A stretch of DNA of 64,000 nucleotides from Psychrobacter cibarius (GTDB lineage: Bacteria > Pseudomonadota > Gammaproteobacteria > Pseudomonadales > Moraxellaceae): positions 186,001 to 250,000 of the forward strand of contig NZ_JABASQ010000001.1 of NCBI RefSeq assembly GCF_016107535.1, written 5' to 3'. Positions 60,328 through 64,000 of the stretch are shown here, piece after piece. Both the position numbers and the translations under genes were made by a program. The first letter of the stretch is position 1. The number at the start of each line of letters is the position of its first letter. Below the pieces are notes generated by a model that saw nothing but the letters and a program-made list of their open reading frames with translations, had not been told where the DNA came from and made no database searches.

Positions 60328-61428
60328 ATGCCGTTATTTTCTTCTCGGGCGCAGACCAGCGTTAAAGCCCGCCCTACTTTACCAGCCGCATCAACGAGTT
60401 GGCAAAAAAGCGCAAGCCGTGGTCTAAGCTCTAAAAATCGCCGTGCTTCTATACCGCCGTGGGTCATCAACACGGGCAGCCTCATTATTATGGGGCTTTT
60501 GGTGTTATTAAGCTTATCAATTGGTGTGGCTGATTTTTCGTGGTCAGGTATATTTCACAGCCTTATCAACCATAGCGCCAACTCCGACAGCTCACTGCTA
60601 CTGGTCAGTCGCCTACCGCGTACCATCGCTATTATCTTGACCGGTGTTTCCATGGCAGTTGCTGGGATGATTATTCAAGTGGTGCTCAAAAACCGCTTCG
60701 TTGAGCCATCGATGGTCGGTGCAACTCAAAGCGCCGCACTGGGATTATTGGTGGTTAGCCTGCTATTTCCAGCCAGTGCGCTCATTGTCAAAATGGGCGT
60801 GGCTACCATCGCCGCGGTATTTGGCATGATGCTCTTTATGCTACTGATCCACCGCATTCCGCCGACGGATTTTTTAATGATCCCGCTGATTGGTATCGTC
60901 TTCGGTGGCATTATCGAGGCAGTGACGACCTTTATCGCCTATCAAACCGAATCGTTACAGATGCTCAGCGTTTGGCAATTTGGTGATTTCTCTGGCGTCT
61001 TAGCAGGTCGTTACGAGCTTTTGTGGCTGACGGGCGGACTGTGCGTGCTGGCGTATATCATTGCTGACAAGCTGACCATCGTCGGTCTGGGTGACAATAT
61101 CGCGCTCAATTTAGGGATCAGCAAACGACAAGTGACGTGGGTTGGTGTTGGTATGGTGGCGATGATGAGTGCGGTTGTCGTTGTAACCGTTGGCATGATT
61201 CCCTTTATTGGTTTGGTCGTGCCTAATATCGTCAGCCGATTGATGGGGGATAAATTGCGCCGTAGCTTACCAGCGGTGGCATTATTGGGCGCTTCGGCAG
61301 TGCTATTGTGCGATATTATTGGACGCTCGATTCGCTATCCATTTGAAGTGCCTGTGGCGACGGTTTTCGGGGTCGTTGGTACGGTGCTGTTTTTATGGCT
61401 ATTATTGCGTGCGCCTGCTGAGCAATAA
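60328..61428 (+). CDS. siderophore ABC transporter permease 1 (FecCD family)
   Basis: 366 residues, with a basic, Ser/Ala-rich cytoplasmic N-terminus of about 45 residues and nine or ten membrane helices. FecCD signatures: SRLPRTIAIILTGVSMAVAGMIIQ, NRFVEPSMVGATQSAALGLL, and the ATPase-contact region LNLGISKRQVTW, GMIPFIGLVVPNIVSRLMGD. It pairs with the second permease at 61545 to form the channel. Confidence 0.9.
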   Translation: MPLFSSRAQTSVKARPTLPAASTSWQKSASRGLSSKNRRASIPPWVINTGSLIIMGLLVLLSLSIGVADFSWSGIFHSLINHSANSDSSLLLVSRLPRTIAIILTGVSMAVAGMIIQVVLKNRFVEPSMVGATQSAALGLLVVSLLFPASALIVKMGVATIAAVFGMMLFMLLIHRIPPTDFLMIPLIGIVFGGIIEAVTTFIAYQTESLQMLSVWQFGDFSGVLAGRYELLWLTGGLCVLAYIIADKLTIVGLGDNIALNLGISKRQVTWVGVGMVAMMSAVVVVTVGMIPFIGLVVPNIVSRLMGDKLRRSLPAVALLGASAVLLCDIIGRSIRYPFEVPVATVFGVVGTVLFLWLLLRAPAEQ

Positions 61429-61544
61429 AATAGCTCGCCATAAAGTTCTTTATTCATAACAACTGATCAAACCTCTTTGCCTCTTCTCTCTATTTTATCG
61501 TTGTTTTGTCTGATTAGATAAGCCTAGCACTATAGGATTTACGC

Positions 61545-62606
61545 ATGTTTTCACCGTCTAAGCCTAGCACCACAGCCAATAACACTATAGATAACAGTGC
61601 TTCAGAAAATAACGACAAAACTACTTTTGGACAAAGTTGTCTTGCGCGACTCTGGACATTTGTAGTCAATCACCCAAAATCCATTGCCGCTATCATATTG
61701 CTGATCTCAACCACCCTATTTTTGACAGTCAATGTCAACGGCCATTGGGACTTTGCGCTACCACTGCGAGGTAAGAAATTACTGGCGTTAATGGTCGTCG
61801 GTTATGCGATTGGCGTATCGACTCTATTATTTCAAACCTTAACGCACAACCCTATCCTGACGCCATCACTGTTGGGCTTTGACTCGCTATACGTTTTATT
61901 ACAAAGCCTGTTGGTTTTCTTTTTGGGTGCAATAAGTTTTACCAGTATCAATCCTCTTGCCAAATTCACCCTTGAAATTGTTCTAATGTTTGGCGCGTCA
62001 TTATTATTATTTAAGCTGCTGTTTTCAAAAAGCAGTCAAGATTTGACACGACTAATATTGGTCGGCGTTATCTTTGGGGTATTGTTTCGTAGCTTATCAG
62101 CCCTGATTGCCAGATTGATCAATCCTGATGATTTCGTCGTCGTGCAATCTGCCAGTTACGCGCAATTTAATACGGTCAATCCGCAGCTGCTTGGTATCAG
62201 CATTGTTATCTGTGCCATTAGCGCGCTATTTATCTGGCGCTGGCGTTATCAATGTGACGTATTGATGCTTGGCAAATCACAAGCCATTAACCTCGGTATC
62301 AATTATCAACGCCTAGCGTTTGGACTATTAACGGTCATTGCGGTATTGGTCGCCACGGCAACCTCATTGGTCGGTCCAGTGACTTTCTTTGGGCTGTTGG
62401 TTTGTGCGCTAACCAATCGTATCGCTCGGAATATGTATCACAGCGAGCGTCTGATATTGGTCTGTTTGGTGGCGATGATTTGCTTGGTACTCGGTCAGAC
62501 GATATTTGAGCAACTATTGGGCATGGCAGGGGTACTATCGGTGGTCATTGAATTGGCTGGTGGTTTGGTATTCTTAATATTGATTTTTATGACTCAGCGT
62601 CGTTAA
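61545..62606 (+). CDS. siderophore ABC transporter permease 2 (FecCD family)
   Basis: 353 residues; a hydrophilic N-terminal tail of about 40 residues (Ser/Asn/Thr-rich) then eight or nine membrane helices. Features: LRGKKLLALMVVGYAIGVSTLLFQTLTHNPILTPSLLGFD, the Thr/Asn-Pro-Leu-like segment, and KSQAINLGINYQRLAF with TSLVGPVTFFGLLVCALTNR. Closest in style to FatC/YclO. 116 bases after permease 1. Confidence 0.9.
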   Translation: MFSPSKPSTTANNTIDNSASENNDKTTFGQSCLARLWTFVVNHPKSIAAIILLISTTLFLTVNVNGHWDFALPLRGKKLLALMVVGYAIGVSTLLFQTLTHNPILTPSLLGFDSLYVLLQSLLVFFLGAISFTSINPLAKFTLEIVLMFGASLLLFKLLFSKSSQDLTRLILVGVIFGVLFRSLSALIARLINPDDFVVVQSASYAQFNTVNPQLLGISIVICAISALFIWRWRYQCDVLMLGKSQAINLGINYQRLAFGLLTVIAVLVATATSLVGPVTFFGLLVCALTNRIARNMYHSERLILVCLVAMICLVLGQTIFEQLLGMAGVLSVVIELAGGLVFLILIFMTQRR

Positions 62607-62706
62607 GACCGTACTTATTTAATAATCACTGACCTAGTAGCCAATCATCTAAAAACCATTGATATAGTAATGAAAAATCAGATCCTTTGTAAAAATAAGA
62701 ACCACT

Positions 62707-63477
62707 ATGATTAAACTCAATAACATCTCGCACCATATTGGCAAACAGCAAATTCTTCATGACATTACGTTGTCGTTACCAAGCGCACAGGTGATTGCCC
62801 TGATTGGTCCCAATGGCGCGGGTAAATCTACTTTATTTTCGGTCATGGCACGCTTGCAACCGCTACAGTCGGGACAGGTCAGTTTCGCTGTAGATAATGA
62901 GGAACGTGATATTGTTAGTTGTCATGCGCGAACCTTGTCCAAAACTGTGGCGATGCTTGGACAAGACAACCAAGTACAAGGACGACTTCGCGTGCATGAG
63001 CTGCTGATGTTTGGGCGCTATCCTTATCATCAAGGACAGCCGACGGCTGATGATCAGCAAAAAGTGCAAGAAATTATCGAACGTTTTGAGCTTGCGCCAT
63101 TAGCCGAGCGTTTTTTATCGACACTATCAGGTGGTCAGCGTCAGCGGGTATTGATTGCCATGATCGTTTGCCAAGATACGCCTTACTTATTACTCGATGA
63201 GCCGCTCAATAATTTGGATATGTATCATGCTGGTCGCCTGATGCGTGAGCTGCGCGAATTGAGTCATAGCCAGCAAAAAACTGTGGTCATCGTGCTGCAC
63301 GATATCAATCAAGCCGCGCAGTTTGCCGATACCGTGGTCACTATGAAAGAGGGTCAGGTGATGGCTGTTGGTCAACCTGCAGATGTCATCACCCAAGCAA
63401 CCATGAAGGATCTGTATAACGTCGATGTTACCGTGCTCAATCATCAAGGTCGCCCAGTGATTGTCGATGCGGTTTAA
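62707..63477 (+). CDS. siderophore ABC transporter ATP-binding protein
   Basis: 256 residues. Walker A GPNGAGKST (about residues 35-43), Q-loop region MLGQDNQVQGRLRV, ABC signature LSGGQRQRVLIA, Walker B YLLLDEPLNNLD and the switch His in VVIVLHDINQAAQF. It powers the two permeases at the inner membrane. Closest in style to FatE/YclP. Last conserved transporter gene of the run. Confidence 0.94.
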   Translation: MIKLNNISHHIGKQQILHDITLSLPSAQVIALIGPNGAGKSTLFSVMARLQPLQSGQVSFAVDNEERDIVSCHARTLSKTVAMLGQDNQVQGRLRVHELLMFGRYPYHQGQPTADDQQKVQEIIERFELAPLAERFLSTLSGGQRQRVLIAMIVCQDTPYLLLDEPLNNLDMYHAGRLMRELRELSHSQQKTVVIVLHDINQAAQFADTVVTMKEGQVMAVGQPADVITQATMKDLYNVDVTVLNHQGRPVIVDAV

Positions 63478-63512
63478 GTACAGAGCTTTGCAAACAATAA
63501 AAGGAATTGTTG

Positions 63513-63839
63513 ATGCATAAAATCTTATTGAATCATCGATGGATAAATTACAAAAACTTATCCCTATTAATTTTAACCATTAGCTTTTGCCTATGCCTTT
63601 ATTACGCTGTGAATAAAGAGATAGCAGATACCCTATTTTGGTTAGGCATGACTTTGTATGTGCTAAGATTGGTGGTTATTCCGATGGATTTTACTCAAAA
63701 TATTGCTGCAGTAGATTATACAAAAAACTTTGACGAAAATAATAGCTGGCATAGAAATGTCATGCTAGGTGAGCTATTTGCCTCCTTGCTCCTTACCGTT
63801 GGGATAGCCTACAGTATATTTTTGCAATTAAAGCTTTAG
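63513..63839 (+). CDS. small hypothetical membrane protein
   Basis: 108 residues from the ATG at 63513 with AAGGAA 9 bases upstream. Three predicted membrane helices (LSLLILTISFCLCLYYAV, TLFWLGMTLYVLRLVVIP, LFASLLLTVGIAYSIFLQL). It starts 35 bases after the ATPase stop and probably belongs to the same transcript, but no role in iron uptake can be read from it. Confidence 0.6.
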   Translation: MHKILLNHRWINYKNLSLLILTISFCLCLYYAVNKEIADTLFWLGMTLYVLRLVVIPMDFTQNIAAVDYTKNFDENNSWHRNVMLGELFASLLLTVGIAYSIFLQLKL

Positions 63840-64000
63840 TTAGCGATCTTAATAAATACTATCAAAGATAGCCGTACTCTGTAATATTGACATTACCACT
63901 TTTACCTCTGAAGGTTGCATAATCATCATTATGGATATGGTTTAAGTACAGCATATCTTATAGTTGCTCTTTAATGGCTGGTTTCGCGTAATCGCTTCAA
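63840..64000. other. right-edge intergenic sequence
   Basis: 161 bases with no ORF; a TonB-dependent receptor gene could follow beyond the edge, but none is visible. Confidence 0.5.

Overview
The window looks like a chromosomal segment of a gammaproteobacterium of the family Moraxellaceae, most likely Psychrobacter. This is inferred from gene content and order (pyrG-kdsA-eno-ftsB-ispD block, pyrC next to rnt, malate synthase G with a long-type isocitrate lyase, DUF4349 and DUF2799 lipoproteins, MiaE), from the moderate A+T content, and from an Asp/Asn-rich protein style. No database search was run. Nearly everything is ordinary chromosome: about 50 protein genes, one tRNA-Glu(TTC), many strong intrinsic terminators (several shared by convergent genes) and one insertion sequence. 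I see no prophage, CRISPR array, plasmid functions or rRNA.

Layout. 0-5.7 kb: a truncated aldehyde dehydrogenase, a LysR regulator divergent from isocitrate lyase (aceA), and a DUF4349 lipoprotein. 5.9-17.7 kb: a CYTH-CHAD protein, a nitroreductase, a YkuD protein without a signal peptide, a DUF937-like membrane protein, argG, pyrC, rnt, a small basic membrane protein, tRNA-Glu, a membrane-anchored BLUF photosensor, ispD and ftsB. 17.8-25.6 kb: eno, then a copper module (copA, copZ and a metal-site-less HMA-like protein) lying inside the usual kdsA-eno junction, then kdsA and pyrG. 25.8-35.2 kb: a porin, glcB, miaE, four tandem genes for small acidic, probably disordered proteins, and ppk1. 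35.4-44.6 kb: mtgA, a glutaredoxin-like protein, an FMN lactate dehydrogenase, a rhomboid protease, a MipA/OmpV outer-membrane protein, an IS30-family element with a stop codon early in its transposase, fumC and 5-formyl-THF cyclo-ligase. 44.6-56.3 kb: a NhaC-type antiporter, lon with a long acidic N-terminus, a double-META lipoprotein, a lipoprotein Cu,Zn superoxide dismutase, topA and a DUF2799 lipoprotein. 56.4-63.8 kb: an iron-uptake divergon, tonB-exbB-exbD on one strand and a siderophore ABC transporter (binding protein, two permeases, ATPase) on the other, with Fur-box-like sequences between them.

How genes work together. aceA and glcB supply both glyoxylate-shunt steps, with fumC and the lactate dehydrogenase feeding the TCA cycle. 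ppk1 and the CHAD protein both concern polyphosphate. copA/copZ, sodC and the iron divergon are metal and oxidative-stress functions. The least explained items are the four-gene cluster of small hydrophilic proteins, the signal-less YkuD enzyme (possibly a cytoplasmic muropeptide-recycling enzyme like ElsL of Acinetobacter), the membrane-tethered BLUF protein, the pentapeptide-like acidic insert in the CYTH-CHAD protein, and a dispersed intergenic repeat present in three copies.
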